DNA of 64,000 nucleotides from positions 186,001-250,000 of the forward strand of contig NZ_JAHBDQ010000011.1 of the NCBI RefSeq assembly GCF_019956555.1, written 5' to 3'. The translations under genes were made by a program, and so were the position numbers. This document shows positions 9,459 to 18,252 of this stretch, one piece after another. Source of the DNA: Pseudomonas sp. A-RE-19. Its GTDB lineage: Bacteria > Pseudomonadota > Gammaproteobacteria > Pseudomonadales > Pseudomonadaceae. How positions within the stretch are numbered: the stretch's first letter is position 1; each line of letters opens with the position of its first letter. The notes under the pieces were generated by a model. It did no database searches and was not told the DNA's origin. It was given only the letters and a program-made list of their open reading frames with translations.

Positions 9459-9938
9459 TCAATTGCGCAGGTGAGTGAGGGGCAACTCGGTGCTGTTGAG
9501 CACCTGGTTCAACACAAAACTCGACCGCACACTGGTCACCCCTTCAATCCGGGTCAGATGCCCAAGCAGTAGCTTCTGATAATGATCCATGTCCGGTACC
9601 ACCACCTTGAGCTGATAATCTGCATCCATCCCCGTCACCAAGCTGCACTCCAGCACTTGCGGCAAGGTGCGAATGGCCGCTTCGAAGTTCTCGAAACGCT
9701 CGGGTGTATGGCGGTCCATGCCGATCAGCACGTAGGCGGTCAGGCTCAGGCCGAGCATTTTGCGGTCCAGCAAGGCGACCTGGCGGGTGATGTAACCGTC
9801 GTCTTCCAGTTGCTTGACCCGCCGCGAGCAAGGCGAAGGCGACAGGCCGATACGTTCGGCCAGCTCCTGATTGGAGATGCGCGCGTCACGCTGTAATTCC
9901 GCCAAAATGCTCAGGTCGTATCGGTCGAGTTTGCTCAT
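9459..9938 (-). CDS. Lrp/AsnC family transcriptional regulator
   Basis: 159 residues. An N-terminal winged helix-turn-helix (about 5-60: LDRYDLSILAELQRDARISN, then QELAERIGLSPSPCSRRVKQLEDDGYI) is followed by the RAM effector domain (about 68-150) with the Gly-Asp-like turn VTGMDADYQLKVVVPD. Lrp-type proteins bind amino acids and act as dimers to octamers. The regulator is divergent from the 10060-10253 RNA candidate and the DUF6515 gene, with TTGCGCAA-like boxes in between, so autoregulation or control of the region to its right is likely. Start could also be the Met one codon upstream. The cognate ligand is unknown. Confidence 0.9.
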   Translation of the reverse strand: MSKLDRYDLSILAELQRDARISNQELAERIGLSPSPCSRRVKQLEDDGYITRQVALLDRKMLGLSLTAYVLIGMDRHTPERFENFEAAIRTLPQVLECSLVTGMDADYQLKVVVPDMDHYQKLLLGHLTRIEGVTSVRSSFVLNQVLNSTELPLTHLRN

Positions 9939-9992
9939 CAATCAGGCCTTTGTCATAACTATTGCGGCAGATTATCTATCCTGAGTTAAAAA

Positions 9993-10028
9993 TTGCGCAA
10001 GTGATGTTTATTTGAGCAATCTTCGCAA
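9993..10028. promoter_or_regulatory. possible Lrp-type operator (three TTGNGCAA-like boxes)
   Basis: TTGCGCAA at 9993, TTGAGCAA at 10012 and TTCGCAA at 10022 lie 50-90 bp upstream of the Lrp gene start. Lrp proteins often bind such repeated palindromic boxes in their own promoter. Motif reading only. Confidence 0.3.
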
Positions 10029-10059
10029 TCCTCTGCCGCTGCTCCGGGCCTATTCTTAT

Positions 10060-10253
10060 CACCAGAATCACTGCTCGGACAAACAGTCCAGTGCGGCTCG
10101 CCCAATCAGGCCAGCTGCGGCCGCCACCCCCACCGGGGATGTGTCGGCCCCCGAGCTACACACTGTCCAGAAGACGGCGTGAGGTGAGCCGACGTCATAA
10201 GCGTCGAGCACGGACGAAGTTCTCAAGGGGAGGCCGACGGGTCTCCCTTTTTT
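10060..10253 (+). ncRNA. candidate structured small RNA or leader with terminator
   Basis: In the 432-bp gap between divergent genes (9939-10373) this segment has no convincing reading frame but several nested hairpins: TGTGTCGG with CCG-AGCT-ACACA (about 10140-10163), GACGGC-GCC-GTC, GACG-TCATAAG-CGTC (about 10191-10206), and a final stem followed by a T-run. It ends 120 bp before the DUF6515 start, so it could be a free sRNA from its own promoter or an attenuated leader of that gene. I do not recognise it as a known Pseudomonas RNA family; the 5' end is a guess. Confidence 0.4.
10228..10253 (+). terminator. rho-independent terminator
   Basis: GGGAGGCC and GGTCTCCC form an 8-bp stem (one G-U pair) around a GACG loop, followed at once by TTTTTT. 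It would end the RNA candidate to its left. Confidence 0.75.
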
Positions 10254-10373
10254 ATTGCCTGCAATTTGTTGCTCGCCCTCAATAAATAAATGGCGTGACT
10301 GATAACCTGTAACAGAACCGGCCTGCGCTTTCCCAGTCTTACGTACAGGCCCTAACCCGCAGTGAGGAAAAGC

Positions 10374-11402
10374 ATGAAGTCGCGCATCTGGCGTTTGGCC
10401 GGTGTTGGTTTGCTATGTGTGAGTGTCACTGCGCAATCGCTTGCCGATGAGCCGCAATACCGTGGTCCCGATGGTGGACAACGTGGGCCGGATCATCAGG
10501 GCAATGGCCAGGGCCATGGCGGTAACAATCAGCCTCGTCCGCAAAACAACGAAATCATTCGTGGCGACAACAGCCGTCAGTTCGAGCACAACGGCCAGAA
10601 CCAGGGCGGTCAGTGGCAGAACCGGCCGTTGCATGAGCCCAATGCTCAGGGCCGACCGTTGCACGATCCCAATGCTCAGGATCGACCGCCGCAACAACCC
10701 GGTAACAATCTGCCGATTCAGGGCCGGCCCGATACCGTGCGCCAGACCCAGGAACCCCGGCATGGCTACTATCAGGACGAACCGCGGCGCAACAATGACA
10801 ACCAGCACTGGCAAACCGGCAGTTCGGGCCCGCGTCACGATGACCGGCGCTGGCCCGGTCGCCCGGATGGGCACGGCAATGGCTGGGGCCCCGGCCCGCA
10901 ATATCGCCCAGGGCAAGTGATTGATCGCTTCCCGGACCGCAACTTCCGCGTGCCGTATCGTGGCCAGGATTATTTCTATTCCGGCGGTTACTGGTATCGC
11001 CCGCAAGGCCCGCGTTACGTGGTGGTTCAGCCGCCGCGCGGGATCCGGGTCAGCTACTTGCCCGATTACGCACGTGAAGTGTGGATCGGCGGCGCGTTGT
11101 TGTTCCTGGCGGCCGGCGCGTATTACGTCTATCAGGAGAGCACTCAGGATTACGTCGTGGTCGAGCCCCCCGTGCAGCCGCAACCGGTCAGCAATGGCTA
11201 CGACGTGGTGGCGTATCCGGCCAACGGCCAGTCGCCGGAACAGGTCAATCAGGACGGTTACGAGTGCTATCGCTGGGCCGTGGAGCAGAGTGGCTTCGAT
11301 CCGCGCGCCGTCACCTATCAGCCGGATCCGTCGGTGGTGCAAGCTTACCGACAGGCCCAGGGCAACTGCCTGAGCAGTCGCGGTTATCAGGTGAGTTACT
11401 GA
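10374..11402 (+). CDS. DUF6515-like secreted protein with low-complexity G/N/Q/P-rich region
   Basis: 342 residues. A signal peptide (about 1-25, ending QSLADEPQ) precedes a long hydrophilic region (about 30-180) rich in Gly, Asn, Gln, His, Pro and Arg with the near-repeat LHEPNAQGRP/LHDPNAQDRP. Then come an aromatic segment (YRGQDYFYSGGYWYRPQGPRY), a hydrophobic helix (VWIGGALLFLAAGAYYVY, about 237-255) and a C-terminal domain with two cysteines (GYECYRWAVEQSGFDP and QGNCLSSRGYQ). This layout fits DUF6515 envelope proteins of unknown role. Start at 10374 has GAGGAAA 4 bp upstream. The stop overlaps the convergent fieF-like gene by 7 bp. Confidence 0.75.
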   Translation: MKSRIWRLAGVGLLCVSVTAQSLADEPQYRGPDGGQRGPDHQGNGQGHGGNNQPRPQNNEIIRGDNSRQFEHNGQNQGGQWQNRPLHEPNAQGRPLHDPNAQDRPPQQPGNNLPIQGRPDTVRQTQEPRHGYYQDEPRRNNDNQHWQTGSSGPRHDDRRWPGRPDGHGNGWGPGPQYRPGQVIDRFPDRNFRVPYRGQDYFYSGGYWYRPQGPRYVVVQPPRGIRVSYLPDYAREVWIGGALLFLAAGAYYVYQESTQDYVVVEPPVQPQPVSNGYDVVAYPANGQSPEQVNQDGYECYRWAVEQSGFDPRAVTYQPDPSVVQAYRQAQGNCLSSRGYQVSY

Positions 11403-12292
11403 GCCCCGGCGGGACTCACCACTTCCTGCGGGTCGGCGTGCACCAGCACTTCGGCTCGCGGGTAGGCGGCGTGAATCGCATCGGCGGCTTGATCGCTGAT
11501 GCCGTGGGCGACTGACAGGGTCAATTCCCCCGGCAACTCCAGATGCAACTGTACGAACCAATGGTTGCCGGAGATCCGTGTGCGCAGATCGTGGGCACCC
11601 AGCACGCCCGGCACGCTGCAGGCCAGTTCAAGCATGTGGCGGCTGACATCCGGTGGCAGTTCTTCATCCATCAGCACTGCAAAGCTTTCCCGGGCGATGT
11701 GAATGGCGCTCCAGAGGATGTAAGCGGCGATCCCCAGGCCGAACCAAGGGTCGACTTGATGCCAGCCAAACCCGGCCAGCACCAGGGCCACCAGTATGCT
11801 GCCGTTGAGCAGCAGGTCCGAGCGGTAATGCAAAGAGTCGGCGCGCACGGCGTTGGAGCCGGTGGCCTTGATCACCCGATGCTGCAATATCAGCAGGGCG
11901 ACGGTCAGCACGAGGGAGAACACAATGACCCCGATGCTGAGCCACGGCGCACCCACCGGCTCTGGATGTTTCAGCCGTTCGATCGCCTGCAAGGTAATCA
12001 GCACCGCACTGCCGCCGATGAACAGTGCCTGCGCCATGCCCGCCAATGATTCGGCCTTGCCATGCCCATAACGATGATCGTCGTCGGCCGGGCGCAAGGC
12101 ATAGTGCACGGCCAACAGGTTGAGCAGCGAAGTGATGCCGTCGAGGGCCGAGTCGGTCAGCCCGGCGAGCATGCTCACCGAGCCGCTCAACCACCAGGCG
12201 ATGGCTTTGGCGACGATCAACGTGCACGCCACCGCCACCGAGGCGCGCGTCGCCAGCCGCAGCAGGCGGGCGTGGTCGGAGCTGGAGGTCAT
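11396..12292 (-). CDS. cation diffusion facilitator family transporter (FieF-like)
   Basis: 298 residues, length and order of FieF/YiiP, a Zn2+/Fe2+:H+ antiporter of the inner membrane. Six hydrophobic segments; the TM2 metal site reads GLTDSALDGITSL (Asp pair) and TM5 reads ADSLHYRSDLLLN (His and Asp), the DD-HD tetrad of zinc/iron CDFs; the loop after TM3 has YGHGKAESLAGM. The C-terminal cytoplasmic ferredoxin-like domain contains HDLRTRISGNHWFVQLHLELPG. Met at 12292 is preferred because AAAGGA precedes it; twelve more codons are open upstream. It is followed on the same strand from the lipoprotein gene 40 bp away. Confidence 0.9.
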   Translation of the reverse strand: MTSSSDHARLLRLATRASVAVACTLIVAKAIAWWLSGSVSMLAGLTDSALDGITSLLNLLAVHYALRPADDDHRYGHGKAESLAGMAQALFIGGSAVLITLQAIERLKHPEPVGAPWLSIGVIVFSLVLTVALLILQHRVIKATGSNAVRADSLHYRSDLLLNGSILVALVLAGFGWHQVDPWFGLGIAAYILWSAIHIARESFAVLMDEELPPDVSRHMLELACSVPGVLGAHDLRTRISGNHWFVQLHLELPGELTLSVAHGISDQAADAIHAAYPRAEVLVHADPQEVVSPAGAQ

Positions 12293-12331
12293 AGGTGCGG
12301 CTTTTCCTTTAAGGGTTCCTTCCTGCATGAA

Positions 12332-12751
12332 TTATGCGGCCGGCTGCAGGCCAAACATGGCCAGTTGCTGGGTGCTGCCCTTGTGCTGGATCAGGCGTGG
12401 ATCGTCCAGCGGGAAGCTGCGGCCCAGTTCACTTTCCAGAATAGTCTGCAACTTGTGGTTATCGACCTTGCCGTCGGCACCGATGGCTTCCTTGAGTTTT
12501 TCCGGAGCCACCTGGGCGGTCCGGCCGGGCTCGAAGTAGATGGCGCCAGTCGCAAAGTCCACCGCAAAGGCAATCAGGCCCGGAATGATATAGAACAGCA
12601 GGCCCACGGCATCCAGCGCGGCGATGGCCGGGTCGATCTTGCCGTCGATCTGGCCGCGGCGATCCGGGTAGAAAATCGAGCCGCAGGCGGTCATTTGGGT
12701 CAGCAAGGTCGCGACCAGTACACCGCCGATCAAGCGAAAGGAAGCACGCAT
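12332..12751 (-). CDS. small lipoprotein of unknown function
   Basis: 139 residues. A signal sequence ends in the lipobox LTQMTACG (Cys about 23), so the mature protein should be lipid-anchored. After it come GSIFYPDRRGQIDGKIDPAIAALD, a hydrophobic stretch LLFYIIPGLIAFAVDFATGAIYF (about 52-75) and a soluble tail. The pattern resembles small YceK-like lipoproteins, but I cannot name a function. AGGAGA lies 6 bp before the ATG. It is 40 bp upstream of the cation exporter on the same strand, so they may be cotranscribed, and divergent from hrpB. Confidence 0.75.
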   Translation of the reverse strand: MRASFRLIGGVLVATLLTQMTACGSIFYPDRRGQIDGKIDPAIAALDAVGLLFYIIPGLIAFAVDFATGAIYFEPGRTAQVAPEKLKEAIGADGKVDNHKLQTILESELGRSFPLDDPRLIQHKGSTQQLAMFGLQPAA

Positions 12752-12848
12752 ATTAAATCTCCTGAGTCATCTGGGAACGAAGCATCGTCGATATGAATTA
12801 GGACCGCAACGAACGCCGTTATACTCGCGGCTCTGTTTGGGAGCCAGC

Positions 12849-15368
12849 ATGATTTCTTTGCCGATTGATGAAGTTTTACCCGCCCTGCGTGAAGCCCTCG
12901 CTACACGGCATGAAGCCGTGCTCGAAGCACCGCCCGGCGCCGGTAAAACCACCCGCGTGCCATTGGCCTTGCTCAACGAGCCGTGGCTGGCCGGGCAGAC
13001 CATTCTGATGCTCGAACCGCGCCGCTTGGCCGCGCGGGCGGCGGCGGAGCGGTTGGCCAGTGAGCTGGGCGAGAAAGTCGGCGAAACCGTGGGCTACCGC
13101 ATTCGTCTCGACAGCAAAGTCGGCCCCAGAACGCGCATCGAAGTGGTGACCGAAGGCATCCTCACCCGGCGCTTGCAGGATGACCCGGCACTGGAAGGCG
13201 TGGGCTTGCTGATTTTCGATGAGTTCCACGAGCGCAGCCTCGACGCCGACCTGGCGTTGGCCCTGAGTCTGAATGGTCGGGAGCTGTTTCGTGACGATCA
13301 ACCGCTGAAAATCCTCTTGATGTCGGCAACCCTGGAAGGCGAACGCCTGGCCGGGTTGCTGGACGATGCGCCGATCCTGCGCAGCGAAGGTCGCATGTAC
13401 CCGGTGGCGATGCGCTGGAGCCGGCCGTTTCAGCCCGGTGAATTTATCGAGCCCAGGGTGGTGCAGACCATCCTCGACGCGCTGAATGATGAAACCGGCA
13501 GCCTGCTGGTGTTCCTGCCGGGGCAGGCGGAGATTCGTCGGGTGCATCAACAATTGATCGATGCGCTGGGTGAGGGCACACCGGTGTTGCTGTGCCCGTT
13601 GCACGGCGAACTGGATCTGACGGCCCAGCGTGCGGCGATTGAGCCGGCGCCCGCGGGCAAGCGCAAAGTGGTGCTGGCCACCAACATCGCCGAGACCAGT
13701 CTGACCATCGACGGCGTGCGCGTGGTGATCGATGCCGGTCTGGCGCGAGTGCCGCGTTTCGACCCAGGCAGCGGCATGACTCGCCTCGACACGCAGCGCA
13801 TTTCTCGCGCCAGCGCCACGCAGCGCGCGGGGCGGGCTGGGCGTTTGGAGCCCGGCGTGTGTTATCGCCTGTGGTCGCAGGATCAGCACGAGCAACTGGC
13901 GGCTTATGCCAGTGCGGAAATTCTCTCCGCGGATCTGGCCGGGCTGGCCTTGCAACTCGGTCGTTGGGGCGTGACGCCGGGTCAATTGGTTTGGCTGGAT
14001 ATCCCGCCCGCAGCGGCTTATGCACAGGCTCAGGATCTGCTTGAACGTTTGGGCGCGCTGGAGGGTGAAGCGCTGACCCGTCACGGTCAGGCGATGGCTG
14101 AACTGCCGGCCCATCCACGGATCGCCCATTTGCTGTTGCGTGGTCAGGCGCTCGGTCTGGCCGACATGGCCTGCGATGTCGCGGCACTGCTCGGTGAGCG
14201 GGATATCTTGCGTGGCGCTGGCGCGGACCTGCACAGTCGGTTGGTGCTGCTGTCCGGTGAAGAACGGGCCGCTCGAGGTGCGCAGGGCGGCGTGCAACGG
14301 GCCCGGCAACTGGCGCGGCAGTATCGCGGTTACCTGCGTGGCAAAGCGACGGAGCCGGTCAGCGATCCCGGGCATCCGCGCTGGCTCGGCGCGTTGCTGG
14401 CGTTGGCTTATCCGGATCGGGTCGCCCAACAGCGACGGGCCGGTGGCGCTGAATATCGACTGGCCAACGGTCGTGCCGCGCTGTTCGCCGAAGCGGACAG
14501 CTTGATGAAACAACCGTGGCTGGTGATCGCCGACCTGGGCAGTCGTCAGGGCCAACGTGAAGAACGGATTTATCTGGCGACGGATTTCGATCCGGCGCTG
14601 TTCGATTCAGTGCTGGCCGAGCAGGTGCGTTGCATCGATCAACTGGATTGGGATGAGCGTGAAGGCGTGCTGCGGGCCGAGCGTCAGCGCAAGGTCGGCG
14701 AGTTGATTCTTGGTCGTGAGCCGCTGACCGGCCTCGACGAAACCGCTCGCAGCCAGGCGCTGGTGAATCTGGTGCGACGCAAAGGTCTGGAGCTGTTGCC
14801 CTGGACCCCGGAGCTGCGTCAGTGGCAAGCGCGGGTGGCGTTGTTGCGCCAATTGGACCTGAACAGTCAGGGGCAAAGCGAGTGGCCGGATGTCAGCGAC
14901 GCTGCACTGCTCAAAAGTCTCGAACATTGGTTGATGCCGTATCTGGGTAAAGTCTCGCGGCTCAGTCACTTCGCCAATCTGGACCTGTCGAGCATCGTTC
15001 ACAATCTGCTGCCGTGGCCGCTGCCGCAACGGCTCGAAGAGCTGGCGCCGCATCATTTGAGTGTGCCGTCGGGCTCATCGATTCGCCTGGATTACAGTGA
15101 GCAACCGCCGATTCTGGCGGTGCGTTTGCAAGAGTTGTTCGGCCTGGCCGAGACGCCGCGCATTGCTGGTGGCCGGCAGGTGGTGAAATTGCATCTGCTG
15201 TCCCCGGCGCGGCGGCCGGTGCAGGTGACGCAGGACCTGGCGAACTTCTGGCGCAGCACCTACGCCGAGGTGAAGAAGGATTTGAAGGGGCGTTATCCGA
15301 AACACTATTGGCCGGACGATCCACTGGTGGCCGAGGCGACTGCGCGGATCAAGCCGCGTAAAAGCTGA
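12849..15368 (+). CDS. hrpB: ATP-dependent helicase HrpB
   Basis: 839 residues of the DEAH/RHA helicase family. RecA1: Walker A EAPPGAGKTTRVP (about 27-39), LEPRRLAARAAAERLA, motif II FDEFHERSLDADL and motif III MSATLEGERL. RecA2: VFLPGQAEIRRV, TNIAETSLTIDGVRVVIDAG and the arginine-finger motif RASATQRAGRAGRLEPGVCYRLW. These are followed by the helicase-associated HA2 domain and the long HrpB-specific C-terminal domain ending YPKHYWPDDP. ATG at 12849 is taken; only four codons precede it. The substrate in vivo is unknown; roles in RNA metabolism are assumed. Divergent from the lipoprotein gene. Confidence 0.95.
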   Translation: MISLPIDEVLPALREALATRHEAVLEAPPGAGKTTRVPLALLNEPWLAGQTILMLEPRRLAARAAAERLASELGEKVGETVGYRIRLDSKVGPRTRIEVVTEGILTRRLQDDPALEGVGLLIFDEFHERSLDADLALALSLNGRELFRDDQPLKILLMSATLEGERLAGLLDDAPILRSEGRMYPVAMRWSRPFQPGEFIEPRVVQTILDALNDETGSLLVFLPGQAEIRRVHQQLIDALGEGTPVLLCPLHGELDLTAQRAAIEPAPAGKRKVVLATNIAETSLTIDGVRVVIDAGLARVPRFDPGSGMTRLDTQRISRASATQRAGRAGRLEPGVCYRLWSQDQHEQLAAYASAEILSADLAGLALQLGRWGVTPGQLVWLDIPPAAAYAQAQDLLERLGALEGEALTRHGQAMAELPAHPRIAHLLLRGQALGLADMACDVAALLGERDILRGAGADLHSRLVLLSGEERAARGAQGGVQRARQLARQYRGYLRGKATEPVSDPGHPRWLGALLALAYPDRVAQQRRAGGAEYRLANGRAALFAEADSLMKQPWLVIADLGSRQGQREERIYLATDFDPALFDSVLAEQVRCIDQLDWDEREGVLRAERQRKVGELILGREPLTGLDETARSQALVNLVRRKGLELLPWTPELRQWQARVALLRQLDLNSQGQSEWPDVSDAALLKSLEHWLMPYLGKVSRLSHFANLDLSSIVHNLLPWPLPQRLEELAPHHLSVPSGSSIRLDYSEQPPILAVRLQELFGLAETPRIAGGRQVVKLHLLSPARRPVQVTQDLANFWRSTYAEVKKDLKGRYPKHYWPDDPLVAEATARIKPRKS

Positions 15369-15450
15369 AGATCAAAAGATCGCAGCCTTCGGCAGCTCCT
15401 ACAGGGGATCGCATTCAAATGCAGGCGCTGCCGAAGGCTGCGATCTTTTT
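15369..15450. repeat. REP pair (GATCGCAGCCTTCGGCAGC family)
   Basis: Two inverted GATCGCAGCCTTCGGCAGC units about 25 bp apart, directly after the hrpB stop and before the 3' end of the convergent EEP gene. Confidence 0.9.
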
Positions 15451-15466
15451 CACTTGCGCCGCAAAT

Positions 15467-16546
15467 CTAGGGCGCTGCCGGCAACAGAAACCGCGCAATC
15501 ACCGGCAAGTGATCGGAAATGCGCAACGTATCGTCCTGCCTTACCCGCGCCTCGACGCGTTTGATGTGTGGGCTGTAAAACAGATAGTCGACAGTCCGGT
15601 CCGGGCCGTTCAAGCCCGGATCGTTCGGGTAATGGGTCAGCCATTGCGCCCGATCGATACCGCTGGCTTCGTTGTTGTTGGGAATCATCGGGTACTTGTC
15701 CCACAGCACATGCAGCGCGCTGTCGGCGGAGTAGGGCGTGCGTTGCTCGGCAGGCAGGCGTCGATACTGACCCAGCGGCAACAGGTTGAAATCTCCACCG
15801 ATCAACCATGGCGTGCCGCGGCTTTCGTACTTGTCGAGGACCTTGGCCACGGCCGTCACCTGGGTTTGCAAGGTTTCGTCGGGCTGGGGGGCGCGGTCCA
15901 GATGGGTATTGAGCACGGCCATCTGGCCGCCGTTGTGCAATGGCAGGTAAGTGACCAGCAAGGCGTTTTTCGGCTTGAACTGACGGCTGATGAAATTGGC
16001 CGGTGCGACCGGTAATTGCAGGCGTTCGGCGTGTTCGATCTGGTAGCGGCTCAGGGTTGCCAATTGCCGGCCAACGCTGCCGAAGATGTGCGGTTCAGGC
16101 ACGAAGTCGGCTTTCCAGTCGAAGGCCTGGGCTGTGCATGGATACAAGTCGGTGACCCGATCCTGAAGCAATTTGAGCTGGTTCTGGTAGTCGCTGGCCT
16201 TGGCGCCGTCATCGAGCTCCTGCAACAGCACGATGTCCGGTTGCTCGTCGCGAATGACCCGCGCCACTTCGTCGAGGCTGAAGGCCATGTCTTCAGGTGT
16301 AGGGCTCTCGTCATCCCCCGCGGCCAGATCATTCCAGAATACGTAGCGCTTGCCTGCCAGGTACTGGACGTTCCAGGTCATCACCTTCAGTGCCTGCCCG
16401 GGCACCAGTGTCGGCGCCTGGGCGCTGCAACTGACCGGCAGCGCTTCCTTGGCTTCGGGGCGCCAGGTCAGGCTGTAGATCAGCGATGCAATCAGGCCGA
16501 TGGCAATCAGCAGGCCCAGCAGGGTGTAGCGCAGTAGACGGGTCAT
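15467..16546 (-). CDS. membrane-anchored endonuclease/exonuclease/phosphatase (EEP) family protein
   Basis: 359 residues. An N-terminal hydrophobic anchor (about 5-25, LLRYTLLGLLIAIGLIASLIY) puts the enzyme outside the inner membrane or tethered to it. The EEP fold follows with its conserved points: VMTWNVQYL (Asn), IVLLQELDDG (metal-binding Glu), AVLNTHLDRAP (His), WLIGGDFNLLPLGQYRRLP (Asp/Asn pair), TVDYLFYS and the C-terminal RISDHLPVIARF (Asp-His). Substrates in this superfamily include DNA, phosphoinositides and sphingomyelin; I cannot choose. Met at 16546 is taken for the membrane anchor; 21 upstream codons are open. Upstream yciC-like gene is on the same strand, 74 bp away. Confidence 0.82.
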   Translation of the reverse strand: MTRLLRYTLLGLLIAIGLIASLIYSLTWRPEAKEALPVSCSAQAPTLVPGQALKVMTWNVQYLAGKRYVFWNDLAAGDDESPTPEDMAFSLDEVARVIRDEQPDIVLLQELDDGAKASDYQNQLKLLQDRVTDLYPCTAQAFDWKADFVPEPHIFGSVGRQLATLSRYQIEHAERLQLPVAPANFISRQFKPKNALLVTYLPLHNGGQMAVLNTHLDRAPQPDETLQTQVTAVAKVLDKYESRGTPWLIGGDFNLLPLGQYRRLPAEQRTPYSADSALHVLWDKYPMIPNNNEASGIDRAQWLTHYPNDPGLNGPDRTVDYLFYSPHIKRVEARVRQDDTLRISDHLPVIARFLLPAAP

Positions 16547-16620
16547 GGCTCGGCTTATAGCGTTACAAAATTGACCCCGAGCATAACCGAGAGCAGCGCC
16601 CAAGCCCAAGGGTAGAGCGG

Positions 16621-17295
16621 TCAGAGCCGCTCATCAGATTTCTCGGGCACATCGCCGATCAGCATGAACAAGCGGAACAGCACCACGCTGGTGAACAGTT
16701 GCAGGAAGCTGTGGGCGCTGTCGATCAGCAGCGAAATCACCGGGTTCTGCGGGTCGGGGTAAACCGCCAGCGTCGCCCCCTTGAGCACCCACAGCGGGCC
16801 CATCACGCAGAGAATGCACACCAGAATGCGCAGGAAATGCCCGCGGGTCAGGCGCAGGCTTTCCTTCATCGCCGCCAGCGGTGCCAGGCCGCGCAGCACC
16901 AGCAGGTATTCAGCGAATGCGAGCGTCACCATCAGCCAGATGCCCGGCAGGAAATACAGCGACAGGCCGATCAGGATCAGCAGGGTATTGAGGGCAGTCA
17001 GCACGGCGAAACGTGGCCACAAGGTGGCAGAGGTCGCCAGCAGGTCGCGGATGCGCGGTGATTCGCCACGGCTGCGGGCGTCGAGAAACAGGATCAGCGC
17101 GGCGGTGTACAGCGGATACACCAGCAAGCCGACAATCACACTGATGCCGGGAAAGCTGTCCGGTTCGGTGGAGTGATCGACCACTTGTTGCAGCAGCGCC
17201 TCGAGGATCACCAGCGGCAGGCACAGCTGCACGATCTGGCTCAGATTGCGCTTGAAGAAATACAGAGAGTCACGCAGCACATCGAACGAATTCAT
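16621..17295 (-). CDS. YciC-family inner-membrane protein
   Basis: 224 residues, with about five to six hydrophobic segments. The N-terminus SFDVLRDSLYFFKRNLSQIVQLCLPLVI and the motif LYFLPGIWLMVTLAFAEYLLVL with SLRLTRGHFLRIL match the YciC (UPF0259) family, an uncharacterised polytopic inner-membrane family. The gene is transcribed toward the EEP gene, and an operon is possible. No promoter is obvious in the 177-bp gap to the divergent DUF2076 gene, which I see as otherwise empty. Confidence 0.8.
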   Translation of the reverse strand: MNSFDVLRDSLYFFKRNLSQIVQLCLPLVILEALLQQVVDHSTEPDSFPGISVIVGLLVYPLYTAALILFLDARSRGESPRIRDLLATSATLWPRFAVLTALNTLLILIGLSLYFLPGIWLMVTLAFAEYLLVLRGLAPLAAMKESLRLTRGHFLRILVCILCVMGPLWVLKGATLAVYPDPQNPVISLLIDSAHSFLQLFTSVVLFRLFMLIGDVPEKSDERL

Positions 17296-17472
17296 CAGTC
17301 GGTATCGCAGATTGAAAGCAGTGCCTCACTTTAACCGATGAAACCCTCAGGGGCGCAAACGTAAACGTTCGGTAAAGGTCATTGAAACATCCTGTATCAG
17401 CCCCATTACTGGTGAGCACCTTATCCACGGTGGATGAGGGCGACGATATTCCCGGCAATCTACGAGGTCGCC

Positions 17473-18246
17473 ATGAACAGCGAAGAACAAACCCTGATCG
17501 ATGGACTGTTTTCCCGGCTGCAACAGGCCGAAACGGATTCAGCCCCGCGCGACGCCCAAGCCGAGGCGCGGATCAAGGAACACCTGACTCGCCAACCAGC
17601 GGCGGGCTATTTCATGACCCAGGCAATTCTGGTGCAAGAGGCAGCCATCAAGAGCCTCGACGAACAGAACAAGCAACTCACCCAACAAGTCCAGCAATTG
17701 CAGGCTGAACTGCAATCGGCCAAGGCGCAGGCAGCGGCGCCGGCACCCAGCAGCGGCGGCTTTTTGTCGAGCATCTTCGGTGGTGCCCCCCGTGACGCGC
17801 AGCCTGCGCCGACTCAAGGCGCAGCCCCTTCTAATGGCGGCTGGCGTGAGCCAGGGCGGCCATCGTTCAGTTCGCAGCCGCAGCAAAACTTCGGAGCGCC
17901 GGCTGCTCAGCAGAACTTCGGGGCGCCGCCTCAACAGAATTACGCACCGCAACAACCTGTCGGCAGCGGTTTCCTTGGTGGCGCGTTGAAAACGGCAGCG
18001 GGCGTGGCGGGTGGCGTGATGCTGGCGCAAGGTATCAGCAGCCTGTTTCACCACAATCAGCAACCGGAAGTGGTTGAAGTCATCAAGGAAGAGCCGGCGC
18101 GGGTCAACGACCAGAGCGACAGCGGCAACGGCTGGGGCGAGGATCAGCGCGTGGCGGACAACTCCAGCGATCAAGGCGGGTTCGCCGACGCCGATTACAG
18201 CGATGACAGCTCATCGTTCTTCGGCGACGACGATTCCTTCGTCTGA
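17473..18246 (+). CDS. DUF2076 domain protein
   Basis: 257 residues. The N-terminus SEEQTLIDGLFSRLQQAE, the segment QPAAGYFMTQAILVQEAAIKSL and a coiled coil (about 60-85) are the DUF2076 signature. A Pro/Ala/Gln-rich linker with the repeat QQNFGAP (about 125-165) precedes a hydrophobic glycine-rich stretch GSGFLGGALKTAAGVAGGVMLAQGI and a very acidic Ser/Asp tail ending SSSFFGDDDSFV. The function is unknown; the layout suggests a peripheral envelope or scaffold protein. ATG at 17473 follows GAGGTCG. Confidence 0.8.
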   Translation: MNSEEQTLIDGLFSRLQQAETDSAPRDAQAEARIKEHLTRQPAAGYFMTQAILVQEAAIKSLDEQNKQLTQQVQQLQAELQSAKAQAAAPAPSSGGFLSSIFGGAPRDAQPAPTQGAAPSNGGWREPGRPSFSSQPQQNFGAPAAQQNFGAPPQQNYAPQQPVGSGFLGGALKTAAGVAGGVMLAQGISSLFHHNQQPEVVEVIKEEPARVNDQSDSGNGWGEDQRVADNSSDQGGFADADYSDDSSSFFGDDDSFV

Positions 18247-18252
18247 TACATC

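Noticed and set aside
12876..14555. 559-codon minus-strand frame opposite hrpB
   Set aside because: No recognisable domain; composition rich in Arg, Gln, His, typical of a shadow frame.
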